Source of the DNA: Caulobacter zeae
Lineage (GTDB): Bacteria; Pseudomonadota; Alphaproteobacteria; Caulobacterales; Caulobacteraceae
Direction: 5' to 3'
Assembly (NCBI RefSeq): GCF_002858925.1
Contig: NZ_PJRS01000004.1
Span: 35,355 to 99,354, forward strand
Length of the DNA stretch: 64,000 bases
The notes below the pieces were generated by a model that saw only the letters and a list, made by a program, of their open reading frames with translations, searched no databases and was not told where the DNA came from. The number at the start of each line of letters is the position of its first letter. Within the stretch, counting starts at the first letter, position 1. Below, piece after piece: positions 1 through 8,478 of the stretch. A program made the position numbers and the translations under genes.

Positions 1-127
1 CGTGAGCCATCGCATGACCCGCGCCACCTTCCCCGAACGGCTGCTCTATTGCGGCGGCCCGACCCTGATCGACACCGCTGCGACCCTGGCGGCCGCCCGC
101 CGCCAAGTGCTGAAGGCCCGCGCATGA
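1..127 (+). CDS. C-terminal end of ABC transporter substrate-binding protein (partial)
   Basis: Only the last 41 residues lie in the window, in the frame that ends at the TGA at 125-127. The tail contains the segment FPERLLYCGGPTLID followed by an alanine/arginine-rich helix, which is how BtuF/FecB-like periplasmic binding proteins of corrinoid and siderophore importers commonly end. The stop overlaps the start of the permease gene (ATGA), so it is the first visible member of the uptake operon. Family placement rests on a short tail and on the neighbours. The 5' end is outside the window. Confidence 0.6.
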   Translation, partial: VSHRMTRATFPERLLYCGGPTLIDTAATLAAARRQVLKARA

Positions 128-1110
128 GCCATTCCCGCCGTTCCTGGCTGCTGATCGGCGGCCTCCTGCTGGCCATAGCCGTCCTGTTTGGCCTGTCGCT
201 GATGAGCGGCCGGGTCTGGGCGCCATGGAGCGCCTGGGTCGACCGCGCCGATCCGCGCTGGGCGATCATCTTCGAACTGCGCTTGCCACGCACGGTGCTG
301 GCCGTAGCGATCGGCGCGGCGCTGGGCCTGTCGGGCGCGGCCATGCAGGGCTACACCCGTAACCCGCTGGCCGATCCGGGCGTGCTGGGGGTATCGTCCA
401 TGGCCGCGCTCGGCGCGGTGATGAGCCTTTATCTGGGCCTGGCCTTCACCGCGACCTGGCTGCTGCCGGCCTGCGCGATCCTGGGCGCGGGCCTGGGCGT
501 CGTCCTGATGCTCGCTCTGGCCGGGACCACCGGCGGCACGGTGACCTTCCTGCTGGCCGGCGTGATCCTCAACACCGTGGCCAGCGCCGGCGTCGCCCTG
601 GCCCTGTCGCTGGCTCCCAATCCCTGGGCGGCGCAGGAGATCATCAGCTGGCTCTTGGGCTCGCTGGCCGACCGCAGCGTCGAGGAGGTGCGGCTGGCCG
701 TGCCCCTGATCATCGTCGGCCTGGCCATCCTGCTGACCCTGCGCAAGTCGCTGGACGCCCTGACCCTGGGCGAGACCGGGGCCACCGCCCTGGGCGTCAA
801 CCTGTCGGCCGTGCGGGTGATCCTGGCCGTCGGCGTCGGGATCGCCTCGGGGGCCAGCGTGGCGGTGACCGGCCTGATCGGCTTCGTCGGCCTGATCGCC
901 CCGCACCTTGTGCGTCCCTTGGTCGGGCACCGGCCGGGCGCCCTGCTCGTCCCCTCGGCGCTGGCCGGCTCGGCCCTGGTGCTGGCGGCCGACATCGTCG
1001 TGCGGTTGACGCCCTCGGCCGCCGAGATGCGACTGGGCGTGGCCACCGCCGCCGTTGGCGGGCCATTCTTCCTGGCCCTCCTGATTTCCATGCGCCGGAG
1101 GCTCGCTTGA
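124..1110 (+). CDS. btuC: FecCD/BtuC-family ABC transporter permease
   Basis: Inner-membrane permease of 328 residues, the usual size for the FecCD/BtuC family, with many hydrophobic helices. Family hallmarks are seen: ELRLPRTVLAVAIGAALGLSG near the N terminus, GYTRNPLADPGVLGVSS, and GLIGFVGLIAPHLVRPLVGH near the C terminus. The ATG at 124 overlaps the upstream stop by 4 bases; an upstream in-frame start at 49 would overlap the binding-protein gene by 79 bases and is less likely. With the ATPase that follows it should import a corrinoid (B12 or cobinamide) across the inner membrane. The substrate is inferred from the cobD-cobT-cobS genes downstream; siderophore permeases look alike. Confidence 0.8.
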   Translation: MSHSRRSWLLIGGLLLAIAVLFGLSLMSGRVWAPWSAWVDRADPRWAIIFELRLPRTVLAVAIGAALGLSGAAMQGYTRNPLADPGVLGVSSMAALGAVMSLYLGLAFTATWLLPACAILGAGLGVVLMLALAGTTGGTVTFLLAGVILNTVASAGVALALSLAPNPWAAQEIISWLLGSLADRSVEEVRLAVPLIIVGLAILLTLRKSLDALTLGETGATALGVNLSAVRVILAVGVGIASGASVAVTGLIGFVGLIAPHLVRPLVGHRPGALLVPSALAGSALVLAADIVVRLTPSAAEMRLGVATAAVGGPFFLALLISMRRRLA

Positions 1111-1889
1111 CCCTCTCCACGCTTTCCGCCGAGAACCTGACCGTTTCGCTGGGCGGCCGCGCCGTGCTGCACGGGGTCTCCGCCGAGTTCCGGGCCGGCG
1201 AGGTCACCGCCGTGGTCGGCCCCAACGGCGCGGGCAAGTCGACCCTGCTGGCCTGCCTGGCGGGCCTGCGCAAGCCGGACGCGGGCAGCGTCAGTCTGGC
1301 CGGCGCGCCGCTGGCCGCCCTGTCGCACCGAGAACGCGCCCGGAAGATCGGCTTCCTGCCACAGACGCCGGAAGTGGCCTGGGCGGTGGACGTCGAAACC
1401 CTGGTGGGCCTTGGCCGAACGCCCCACAGCGGCATGCGCGGCCTGTCGGAAGCCGACCGACTGGCCGTGGCCCGGGCGCTCAAGCACACCGACCTCGAAG
1501 ACCTCGCCCGTCGCGAGGTCAAGAGCCTGTCGGGCGGCGAGCGCGGCCGGGCCCTGTTCGCCCGGGTGCTGGCCGGCGAGCCGAGCTGGCTGTTGGCCGA
1601 CGAGCCGCTGGCGGGCCTGGATCCCGGCCACCAGCTCGATGCGGTGGACCTGATGCGCGGCTTCGCCGCCCAGGCCGGCCAGGGCGTGGTCATGACCCTG
1701 CACGACCTGGCCATCGCCGCGCGCCTGGCCGACCGCGTGCTGGTGCTGGTCGACGGACGGCTGATCGCCGACGGCCCGCCGCGCGAGGCCTTGACGCCCG
1801 ACGTGCTGGCCCGCGCCTATGGAGTCACGGCAAGAGTGGTCGAGGGCCAGTCCGGCCCGCTGATCGAACTTGTGGGACGCCATGGCTGA
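1107..1889 (+). CDS. btuD: ABC transporter ATP-binding protein, BtuD/FecE type
   Basis: ATPase subunit of 260 residues that powers the preceding permease. Walker A is GPNGAGKST (residues 38-46), the signature is SLSGGERGR, and Walker B with the catalytic glutamate is WLLADEPLAGLDP, followed by a D-loop and an H-loop histidine in TLHDLAIAA. It begins at a TTG (1107) that overlaps the permease stop, and its stop overlaps the cobD start, so translational coupling is likely. Assignment to corrinoid import follows from the operon; the protein alone shows only the FecE/BtuD subfamily. Confidence 0.8.
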   Translation: MTLSTLSAENLTVSLGGRAVLHGVSAEFRAGEVTAVVGPNGAGKSTLLACLAGLRKPDAGSVSLAGAPLAALSHRERARKIGFLPQTPEVAWAVDVETLVGLGRTPHSGMRGLSEADRLAVARALKHTDLEDLARREVKSLSGGERGRALFARVLAGEPSWLLADEPLAGLDPGHQLDAVDLMRGFAAQAGQGVVMTLHDLAIAARLADRVLVLVDGRLIADGPPREALTPDVLARAYGVTARVVEGQSGPLIELVGRHG

Positions 1890-2838
1890 ACCCCTGCTGC
1901 TCGCGCCTCCGCTGGCCCTGCTGATCGAGGCCCTGGTCGGCTATCCGCAAGGCCTGCACAAGGTTCTGCCGCATCCGGTGACCTGGATCGGCAAGGCGAT
2001 CGAGGCGATGGAGCGGCGGTGGAACCAGCCCGAGCGCACCGAGATCCGGCGCAAGGAGCTGGGCGTCGTCACCGTGGCGATCCTGGTCGGGGCCGCGATC
2101 CTGGTCGGCAGTATTCTGGAGGCGGCCTTCGACAGCGGCCTCCTGGCGACGCTGGCCGTGGCGCTGCTGGCGACGCTGGGCCTGGCGCAGCGCAGCCTGC
2201 ACCAGCATGTCATGGCCGTGCTCGACCCGCTGGAGGGCGGCGACCTGCCCGCCGCCCGCGAGGCGGTGAGCCGGATCGTCGGGCGCGACGTCGACGATCT
2301 TGATCTGCACGGCGTCACCGCCGCGGCTCTGGAAAGCCTGGCCGAGAGCTTCAACGACGGCGTGGTCGCTCCGGCCTCGTGGCTCACCCTGTTCGGCCTG
2401 CCGGGCCTCTTCGCCTACAAGGCCGTGAACACTGCCGACAGCCAGATCGGCCACATGGAGCCGCGCTGGCGATCGTTCGGCTGGGCCGCGGCCAAGACCG
2501 ACGACGTGATGAACTGGGTCCCCGCACGCCTGGCCGGCGGCCTGATCTGCGTGGCGGCCGGCTGGAAGGGCTGGGCGACCATGCGGCGCGATGCGCGCAA
2601 GCACGCCTCGCCCAACGCCGGCTGGCCCGAGGCGGCCATGGCGGGCGCGCTGGGCGTCAAGCTGGGCGGACCGGCCCGCTACGACGGCGAGACCACTGAG
2701 CGCCCCAGCTTCGGCGACGGCCGTGCGCCGGACCTGACCGACCTGCGCCGGGGCCTGCGGATCTACCGCCGCGCCTGCGCCCTGCTGTGGCTGCTGGTCA
2801 CCCTGCTGTGCCTGGGCGGCTGGAGACTGACCCAATGA
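1882..2838 (+). CDS. cobD: Adenosylcobinamide-phosphate synthase (CbiB/CobD)
   Basis: Membrane protein of 318 residues that attaches the aminopropanol (or its phosphate) arm to adenosylcobyric acid in cobalamin synthesis. Characteristic CbiB segments are visible: HPVTWIGKAIEAMERRWN near the N terminus, VSRIVGRDVDDLDLHGVTAA, ESLAESFNDGVVAPASW, and the conserved YKAVNTADSQIGH block. The ATG at 1882 is preferred over a TTG at 1870 because it gives a short overlap with the ATPase stop and the usual length. The stop overlaps the cobT start (ATGA). Its place between a corrinoid importer and cobT/cobS fits late nucleotide-loop assembly. Confidence 0.93.
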   Translation: MAEPLLLAPPLALLIEALVGYPQGLHKVLPHPVTWIGKAIEAMERRWNQPERTEIRRKELGVVTVAILVGAAILVGSILEAAFDSGLLATLAVALLATLGLAQRSLHQHVMAVLDPLEGGDLPAAREAVSRIVGRDVDDLDLHGVTAAALESLAESFNDGVVAPASWLTLFGLPGLFAYKAVNTADSQIGHMEPRWRSFGWAAAKTDDVMNWVPARLAGGLICVAAGWKGWATMRRDARKHASPNAGWPEAAMAGALGVKLGGPARYDGETTERPSFGDGRAPDLTDLRRGLRIYRRACALLWLLVTLLCLGGWRLTQ

Positions 2839-3860
2839 CCTTCGTTCCGCCGACCATCACCGCAGTCGACTGCGCGCTCGAGTCCCGGCTGCGCGCCAAG
2901 CTGGACGGCAAGGCCAAACCGCCCGGGTCGCTGGGCCGGATCGAGGACCTGGCTGTGCGCCTGGGCCTGATCGCGAACGACCTGGCGCCCCGCGCCGACC
3001 GTACGGCGCTGCTGGTGTTCGCCGGCGACCATGGCCTGACCGAGGAAGGCGTCTCCAGCTATCCGTCCGGCGTGACCGTCGCCATGGTCGGCCTGTTCCT
3101 GTCGGGCCGCTCCAGCGTCAACGCCTTCGCCAAGGCGACCAGCGTGTCGGTCAAGGTGGTCGACGCCGGCGTCGCCGCCGACCTGCCGGCCCATCCGGAC
3201 CTGATCGACGCCAAGGTGCGCCCGGGCGCCCGCAACGCCGCCCGCGAGCCCGCCCTGACCCGGCAGGAGACGCATCTGGCCCTAACGCGGGGGATCGAGA
3301 TCGCTGGCCACGCCCTCGACGAAGCGGATGTGCTGGCCATCGGCGAGATGGGCATCGGCAACAGTTCGGCCGCCGCGCTCGTCATGCATCGCCTGGCCCC
3401 CGCGCCACTGGACGCCTGCATCGGTCAGGGCACCGGACACGACGCCGACGGGCTGGCGCGCAAGGCCGCCGCCATCGCCCGCGCCGCCGCCCGCAGCGAC
3501 GCCGAGGATCCTTTCTCCGTCCTGGCGGAGTTCGGCGGCTGCGAGATCACGATGATGGCCGGCGCGGTGCTGGGCGCGGCCGCGCGGCGGCGTCCGGTGC
3601 TGGTCGACGGCTTCATCGCCACGGCCGCGGCCCTGGCGGCCATACGTCTGGCCCCAGAGGCCCTCGACTACTGCGTCTTCGCTCACGGCTCGGCCGAGAA
3701 GGGCCACGCGGCGATGCTGGCGGCGCTCAGCGCCGAGCCCCTGCTCGACCTTGACCTGCGGCTGGGCGAAGGCACCGGCGCGGTTCTGGCGGCCCCGCTG
3801 CTGGCGGCCGCCGCCAACCTGCTGACGCAGGTGGCCGACCTGGCCGACGTGCTGGGATGA
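2835..3860 (+). CDS. cobT: Nicotinate-nucleotide--dimethylbenzimidazole phosphoribosyltransferase
   Basis: Cytosolic enzyme of 341 residues that makes alpha-ribazole 5'-phosphate from dimethylbenzimidazole and nicotinate mononucleotide. Visible CobT signatures are KPPGSLGRIEDLA, FAGDHGLTEEGVSSYPSGVT, GEMGIGNSSAAAL, and LRLGEGTGA near residue 312, which carries the family's catalytic glutamate. The start at 2835 overlaps the cobD stop by 4 bases; an earlier in-frame start at 2787 would run into cobD. The stop overlaps the cobS start, so cobT and cobS are probably translated together. Their products act in consecutive steps. Confidence 0.96.
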   Translation: MTFVPPTITAVDCALESRLRAKLDGKAKPPGSLGRIEDLAVRLGLIANDLAPRADRTALLVFAGDHGLTEEGVSSYPSGVTVAMVGLFLSGRSSVNAFAKATSVSVKVVDAGVAADLPAHPDLIDAKVRPGARNAAREPALTRQETHLALTRGIEIAGHALDEADVLAIGEMGIGNSSAAALVMHRLAPAPLDACIGQGTGHDADGLARKAAAIARAAARSDAEDPFSVLAEFGGCEITMMAGAVLGAAARRRPVLVDGFIATAAALAAIRLAPEALDYCVFAHGSAEKGHAAMLAALSAEPLLDLDLRLGEGTGAVLAAPLLAAAANLLTQVADLADVLG

Positions 3861-4615
3861 TCGGCCGCCAGGTCCAGTTGCTGCTCTGCGCGGTGCAGTT
3901 CCTGACCCGCCTGCCCACCCCGCCCCTGCGCGGCTTCGAACCCGACTGGATCACTCGCTCGACCCGCTATTTCCCGCTGGTCGGCCTCCTGGTCGGCGGG
4001 GTCTGCGCGCTCGTGCTGCTGGCCGCCGGACAGGTCTGGAGCGGCTGGGTCCCGGCCCTGCTGGCCCTGGGCGTCGGCCTGCTGCTGACCGGCGGCTTCC
4101 ACGAGGACGGCCTGGCCGACACCGTCGACGGACTGGGCGGCGGCCAGACCCGCGAGCGCCGCCTGGAGATCATGAAGGACAGCCGCGTCGGGACCTATGG
4201 CGTGCTGGCTCTCCTCGTCGTGCAGGGCGCCAAGGCCGCGACCCTGGCCACGTTGACGCCGATGAACGCGGCGCTGGCCCTGCTGGCCGCCCACGGCGTC
4301 GGGCGCGTGGCGGCGGTGGCGACCATGGCCGCCCTGCCCCATGTCAGCGACCGCGCCGACGCCAAGTACAAGCCCGCGCCGGACGGCGTGAAACCGGCCG
4401 AGGTGCTGGTCGCCGCGATCCTGGGCCTATGGCCGCTGCTGCTGGCCCCGCCGCTGGGCGCGCTGGCCGCGATCGGCCTCGCCGCCGCCTTCGCCGTCGC
4501 CATGGCCTTGCTGGCCCGCCGCCTGATCGGCGGCTATGTCGGCGACGTGCTGGGCGCGATCGAGCAGCTCGCCGAGCTGGGCGCCCTGCTGGGCCTGGCG
4601 GCCGTGCTGGCATGA
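3857..4615 (+). CDS. cobS: Adenosylcobinamide-GDP ribazoletransferase (cobalamin synthase)
   Basis: Integral membrane enzyme of 252 residues that joins adenosylcobinamide-GDP to alpha-ribazole (or its phosphate), the last joining step of cobalamin synthesis. Diagnostic text includes FLTRLPTPP near the N terminus and the acidic metal-binding region GGFHEDGLADTVDGLGGG followed by RRLEIMKDSRVGTYG. The rest is hydrophobic helices. It is called cobV in the Pseudomonas denitrificans naming. It overlaps cobT and the following phosphatase by 4 bases each. CobU/CobP, the GTP-dependent partner, is not in the window. Confidence 0.95.
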   Translation: MIGRQVQLLLCAVQFLTRLPTPPLRGFEPDWITRSTRYFPLVGLLVGGVCALVLLAAGQVWSGWVPALLALGVGLLLTGGFHEDGLADTVDGLGGGQTRERRLEIMKDSRVGTYGVLALLVVQGAKAATLATLTPMNAALALLAAHGVGRVAAVATMAALPHVSDRADAKYKPAPDGVKPAEVLVAAILGLWPLLLAPPLGALAAIGLAAAFAVAMALLARRLIGGYVGDVLGAIEQLAELGALLGLAAVLA

Positions 4616-5115
4616 CCCTGGCGGTCTGCCCCCTGAGCGGCCTTGCTGCGCACCTGGACGCGCACCGCCCCTCGCACGTGGTCAGCCTGCTGTCGCCGAC
4701 CGCCCCGGCGCCGGAGATCGTCGATGTCGAGCGCCTGCACCTGGCCTTTCACGACATCGCCGAACCGCGCGAGGACCTGATCGCGCCGAGCGCGGCCATG
4801 ATCGCCGACCTGCTGGCCTTCGCCGACGCCTGGGATCCAAAGCGGCCGCTGCTGCTGCACTGCTACGCAGGGGTCAGCCGCTCGACGGCGGCGGCGTTCA
4901 TCCTGGCTTGTCGCGTCGCGCCGACCCGTGACGAGACCGAACTGGCGTGGGCGCTGCGGAACCTGTCGCCCTCCGCCACGCCCAATCCGTTGATGGTGGC
5001 CCTGGCCGACGCGGCGCTGAGACGCGACGGACGAATGGTCGCCGCCATCCGGGCCATCGGACGCGGCGCGGAAGCCTTCGAGGGCGAGGCCTTCGCCTGG
5101 GATCCTCGTCAGTAG
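4612..5115 (+). CDS. Dual-specificity/tyrosine-phosphatase-like protein at the end of the cob operon
   Basis: A 167-residue protein with the phosphatase P-loop HCYAGVSRSTA (His83, Cys84, Arg90), matching the HCxxGxxRS signature in which the cysteine forms the phospho-intermediate. The start ATG overlaps the cobS stop, so it is translated with the cobalamin genes. Phosphatases of this type are common in alphaproteobacteria, but their substrates are mostly unknown. Because alpha-ribazole phosphate must be dephosphorylated and no CobC-type histidine phosphatase is visible here, a role in cobalamin assembly is possible; that is inference from position. Its last 7 bases overlap the end of the convergent pilus gene. 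Confidence 0.85.
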   Translation: MTLAVCPLSGLAAHLDAHRPSHVVSLLSPTAPAPEIVDVERLHLAFHDIAEPREDLIAPSAAMIADLLAFADAWDPKRPLLLHCYAGVSRSTAAAFILACRVAPTRDETELAWALRNLSPSATPNPLMVALADAALRRDGRMVAAIRAIGRGAEAFEGEAFAWDPRQ

Positions 5116-6104
5116 GTAACGGTGGCGATGACCTGGTCGCCATAGGTCGCGGGCGACGGCGTGGTCTGGGCCGGGACGCGGCCGTAGAGGGTTAGCGGCT
5201 GGGCGCCGCCGGTGCCGCTGCCGCCGACGGTCAGGCCCGCGCCGGTTCCCCAGGGCGAGCCTCGCGCCTCGTCCTTGTAGATGCCGTAGGTGACGTACTG
5301 GCTGGCGGCCTTCATCCGACGCGCCGCGGCCGAGGTCCCCTGCTGGCCGTTGTCCAGGCCGATGGCGTAGGGCGTGTCCTTGGTGCAGGTCACCGACATG
5401 CCGGTCTGGGCGTCCTTGTTGGCGCTGAGCACGCCGACATTGCCGAAGCTGAGGTTGCCGGTCGTGATCGTGCAGTCGGCGATCAGGGTGGCGCTGAAGG
5501 TGAAGGTGGCCGGCGTCAGGGTCGAGCCGACGGTGACCCCCGCGCAGGACAGGAGGTTCAGGCCCCAGAAGAAGGTCTGGCCGGTGAAGCTGGTGGTATA
5601 GGCGCCCGGCAGGGTCGTCGTGCTGGTCGACAGCCGCAGATAGACCGTCTGGTTGACGTTGATCGAACTGCCCGTGCCGGGATTGGCGGTAATCGTCGGC
5701 ACCGTGCCGAACACCAGCAGCACCGACGAGCCCCAGGGCTGGGTGCGGCCGCTGTCCTGGTAGATCTGGAACGGCACGGTCGCCCCGCCGGGTCCGACCA
5801 TGTAGCGCTGGCCAGAGCCGTTGCTACCGCCGGATCCCGCATCGAGATTGGGACACAGTGAAACCGGCAGCAGCGGCGTCAGGCCGGTGCAGCTGAAGTT
5901 GAGGGTGGCCGTGGCGTCGACATTGCCGGCCGTCAACGGGCTGAGGGTCGAGCCGAGATTGACGCTGGAGATCGAGGCGTTGCAGCTGGCGGCGGCCTGG
6001 GCCTTGGACGGCGCCCCGAACCAGACCAGGGCTGTGACAAGCAACCCCGCCAGCGCCACGAGGCGCAGGCGCGAGAGCCTAGCGGCAGACGGCGTCGACG
6101 ACAT
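5109..6104 (-). CDS. Spore-coat-U-domain protein, two-domain tip subunit of Csu-type pilus
   Basis: A 331-residue secreted protein with an N-terminal signal (hydrophobic LVALAGLLVTALVWF, then ASKA-type cleavage region near residue 38) and two SCPU (spore coat U) domains. The second domain resembles the small pilin at 9165-9665: both have VTCTKDTPY/VQCTNSTPY, an RRMK/RKMT motif, and end in VTY/ITY. Double-domain subunits at the end of Csu-type operons are usually the tip adhesin, with an N-terminal receptor domain and a C-terminal pilin domain. The start overlaps the usher gene by 26 bases. The end overlaps the convergent phosphatase gene by 7 bases. Confidence 0.85.
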   Translation of the reverse strand: MSSTPSAARLSRLRLVALAGLLVTALVWFGAPSKAQAAASCNASISSVNLGSTLSPLTAGNVDATATLNFSCTGLTPLLPVSLCPNLDAGSGGSNGSGQRYMVGPGGATVPFQIYQDSGRTQPWGSSVLLVFGTVPTITANPGTGSSINVNQTVYLRLSTSTTTLPGAYTTSFTGQTFFWGLNLLSCAGVTVGSTLTPATFTFSATLIADCTITTGNLSFGNVGVLSANKDAQTGMSVTCTKDTPYAIGLDNGQQGTSAAARRMKAASQYVTYGIYKDEARGSPWGTGAGLTVGGSGTGGAQPLTLYGRVPAQTTPSPATYGDQVIATVTY

Positions 6105-8478
6105 GCCGGCCTCCCTCGCTGGCGGCCGCGCCCAGGACCAGACGCGCGACGCACTCGTTGCCGTCCTCGACGATGACGCGCAGATCGCCGTCGGCGACGA
6201 CGCCCGTCAGGAACGTCTGGCCATCGTAGCCGACGATGGCGCGCTCGGACACGCCGGGCCGGATCACCTCGGCCCCCGGCGGCACGAAGCTGCCGTCAGG
6301 CCGATGCAGGGTCAGCAGCACCGCCGGCGGGCTCTTGCCCACGCCGAAGCGGACGATCGCGCCGCCGCCGGCCATCGGGGTGACGGCGCGCTCGGTCTGC
6401 GCCGCCTCCAGTTCCAGCGGCAGGTCCTGGCTGTCGATCGACAGGCGATTGACGTCGAAGGCCTCGAGATTGCGCACCAGCAGCCGGCCGTTCCGGTCGC
6501 TGCGGCCGACCTTCTGGTTCTGATAGAGCACCGGCACGTCCGGGGCGCCGACCTCCACGAGGGCGAACGAGCCTTCCAGCCGGGTGGTTGTGGCGCTGAC
6601 CCCGCCCAGCCAGGCCACCGCGCCCTCGACCTGCACCTGGCCGCGGGCGGCGCCGTCGGCATACTGCACCGCGCCCGAGACGCGGGCGCTGCGCCCGCGA
6701 TAGGCGCCCTGGAGCTCCGCGCCCTGCCGTGCGCCCTGCTCGATGCGGCCGCGCCAGCCATAGCTGCCTTCGACCTGGGTCTCGGCGCGGCTGGCCTCGA
6801 CGAAAGCGACGGTGTCGCCGCCCTGGGCCTGCGCCCCGACGGTGGCCGAGCCGGTCGAGCCGAGCGGGATCGAGATGCCGAGAAAGGCGCCGGTGTCGCG
6901 CCGCTCGCCCCGGCTGGCATAGGCGGTCACATAGGCCGTCACCCGGTCAGCCAAGGTGTGGCGCAGCGAGCCGCTCCAGACCTGGCGGCGCGGGCCCGAC
7001 GCTGGACTCTGGGCGCTGTAGGAAGCGCTGACCACGGGCACGTCGCCGCTCCGCATCAGTCGCGCCAGGCGAAGCGGCGTCGACACCGTGACCTGGTCGA
7101 TGGCGCGCGGCGGCTCGTCTCCGGCCATCCGCCAGTTGCGATAGAAGGACGGCCGCGAGGTGACCGCCGCCAGGTCGCGGTAGCCGTCCGAGGCCCGCAT
7201 GCTCACGCCCGAGATGTAGAAGCCGGCGAACCGGCTGTCGAAGACCACGGCCGCCAGGGCGCCGCTGCGATCGTCGGCATGGCTGGCGGCGACCGAAGCC
7301 GAAACCACGCCCAGCCCGCCGAACTGGACCGTGACCCCGCCCCCGCCCTGGACGAGCCCGGCGCCGGCTTCGACGTGCCCCTCGACCGTCAGGGCGTCCA
7401 GCACGCCGTAGCGCAGGCTGGCCGAGGCGATCGGCGATCCGGCGTAGTCGGCCGACTCCACGCCAAAGCCGCGACGGGCGAACCCTGCTTCGGCCGAGAA
7501 ATCGGCCAGTCCCTTGCGCAGCAGCAAGGGCGTCGCGAAGAACGGCGCGTCGATCGCGACCTGACGACCGGCCGCGTCGTTGAGCACCAGCCGTACATTG
7601 CTGTAGCCCTGGCCCGATGGCAGGCCGTCGATGTGGATGGGTCCGGCCCCGACCGGCCGGCTGAGAATGCGGCTGTCGTTGACATAGAGCTCGAGCGTCG
7701 ACGGCGCGGCCGCCGTGGCCGCCAGGCGCGGCGACGGCATGGTGACGATGTCAGGCCGGGTGGCGAAGTCGCGGCGGATCTGGAAGCCGGCCATGCGGAT
7801 GGGCCGCGTCCAGGCGAAACCGCCGTTGATGTAGTCGCCGCCGCGCAGGCCCAGCATCCGCTTGGGATCGTACCAGGACCAGGTGGTGTCCAGGCGCACG
7901 ATGCGGGTCTCGTCGTCGACATGGCTGGCCGACACGCTGCTGGCCACGGCGCCGAACCGGCCGAAGACGCGGCCGTCCAGCGCCAGCCCGACGGCGTCGA
8001 CGCCCAGCGCGTCGTCGGCGTCCACCTGACCGGCGTCAGCCGAGACGATGTAGTTGAGCACAGCGCCCAGGTCCTGGCGCGGCGCGCCCGCCGCCTCGCG
8101 GCGAACCGACAGGTCGAAGCGCTGGATGGCCAGTTGGTCGAGGTTCGCGGTGACCACCAGGCGCTGGCCCGTGTCGTCATAGACGGCCGTCAGGCCAGGT
8201 ATGGACGAAAGCTCCACCAGGCCCATGCCGGAAGCGGCCAGGCCCACGGCGCGCATCTCATCAGCCCGCATGCGCAGGCGGCCGTCGGCCTCGCGCTCGA
8301 CAGCAGCCACCAGACCGGTGTTGCGCCCGTTGATCCAGACTTCGAGTTGCAGGTCCTCGCGCAGGGTCGCGACAGCCTTGAAATCGGGGAGCGGCAGGTC
8401 CTGGGCCAGGGCGCAGGCCCCGTAGGCGGCGAAGACGGCGCTCAGGAGGGCCGCCTCAGTCGCTCTTGAGCGGCGCAT
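6079..8478 (-). CDS. Outer-membrane fimbrial usher, Csu/sigma type
   Basis: A 799-residue outer-membrane protein with a signal sequence ending near CALAQ. Expected usher features are present: an N-terminal domain (LPLPDFKAV, YVNDSRI), a long beta-rich barrel, and the conserved GPIHIDGLPSGQGYSNV plug-region block, then NRNGRLLVRNL and GEVIRPGV-like C-terminal domains with a cysteine pair (residues in CVARL and DAVCR). It assembles the pilus using subunits delivered by the chaperone. It overlaps the chaperone gene by 23 bases upstream and the tip-subunit gene by 26 bases downstream. Gamma-type ushers are alternatives, but the SCPU neighbours favour the Csu type. Confidence 0.9.
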   Translation of the reverse strand: MRRSRATEAALLSAVFAAYGACALAQDLPLPDFKAVATLREDLQLEVWINGRNTGLVAAVEREADGRLRMRADEMRAVGLAASGMGLVELSSIPGLTAVYDDTGQRLVVTANLDQLAIQRFDLSVRREAAGAPRQDLGAVLNYIVSADAGQVDADDALGVDAVGLALDGRVFGRFGAVASSVSASHVDDETRIVRLDTTWSWYDPKRMLGLRGGDYINGGFAWTRPIRMAGFQIRRDFATRPDIVTMPSPRLAATAAAPSTLELYVNDSRILSRPVGAGPIHIDGLPSGQGYSNVRLVLNDAAGRQVAIDAPFFATPLLLRKGLADFSAEAGFARRGFGVESADYAGSPIASASLRYGVLDALTVEGHVEAGAGLVQGGGGVTVQFGGLGVVSASVAASHADDRSGALAAVVFDSRFAGFYISGVSMRASDGYRDLAAVTSRPSFYRNWRMAGDEPPRAIDQVTVSTPLRLARLMRSGDVPVVSASYSAQSPASGPRRQVWSGSLRHTLADRVTAYVTAYASRGERRDTGAFLGISIPLGSTGSATVGAQAQGGDTVAFVEASRAETQVEGSYGWRGRIEQGARQGAELQGAYRGRSARVSGAVQYADGAARGQVQVEGAVAWLGGVSATTTRLEGSFALVEVGAPDVPVLYQNQKVGRSDRNGRLLVRNLEAFDVNRLSIDSQDLPLELEAAQTERAVTPMAGGGAIVRFGVGKSPPAVLLTLHRPDGSFVPPGAEVIRPGVSERAIVGYDGQTFLTGVVADGDLRVIVEDGNECVARLVLGAAASEGGRHVVDAVCR

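Noticed and set aside
5821..8469. Open frame of 882 codons on the plus strand opposite the usher gene
   Set aside because: It has no recognisable domain, is rich in Arg/Ala/Gly/Asp as expected for an antisense reading of high-GC DNA, and lies opposite a clear usher and pilus gene.
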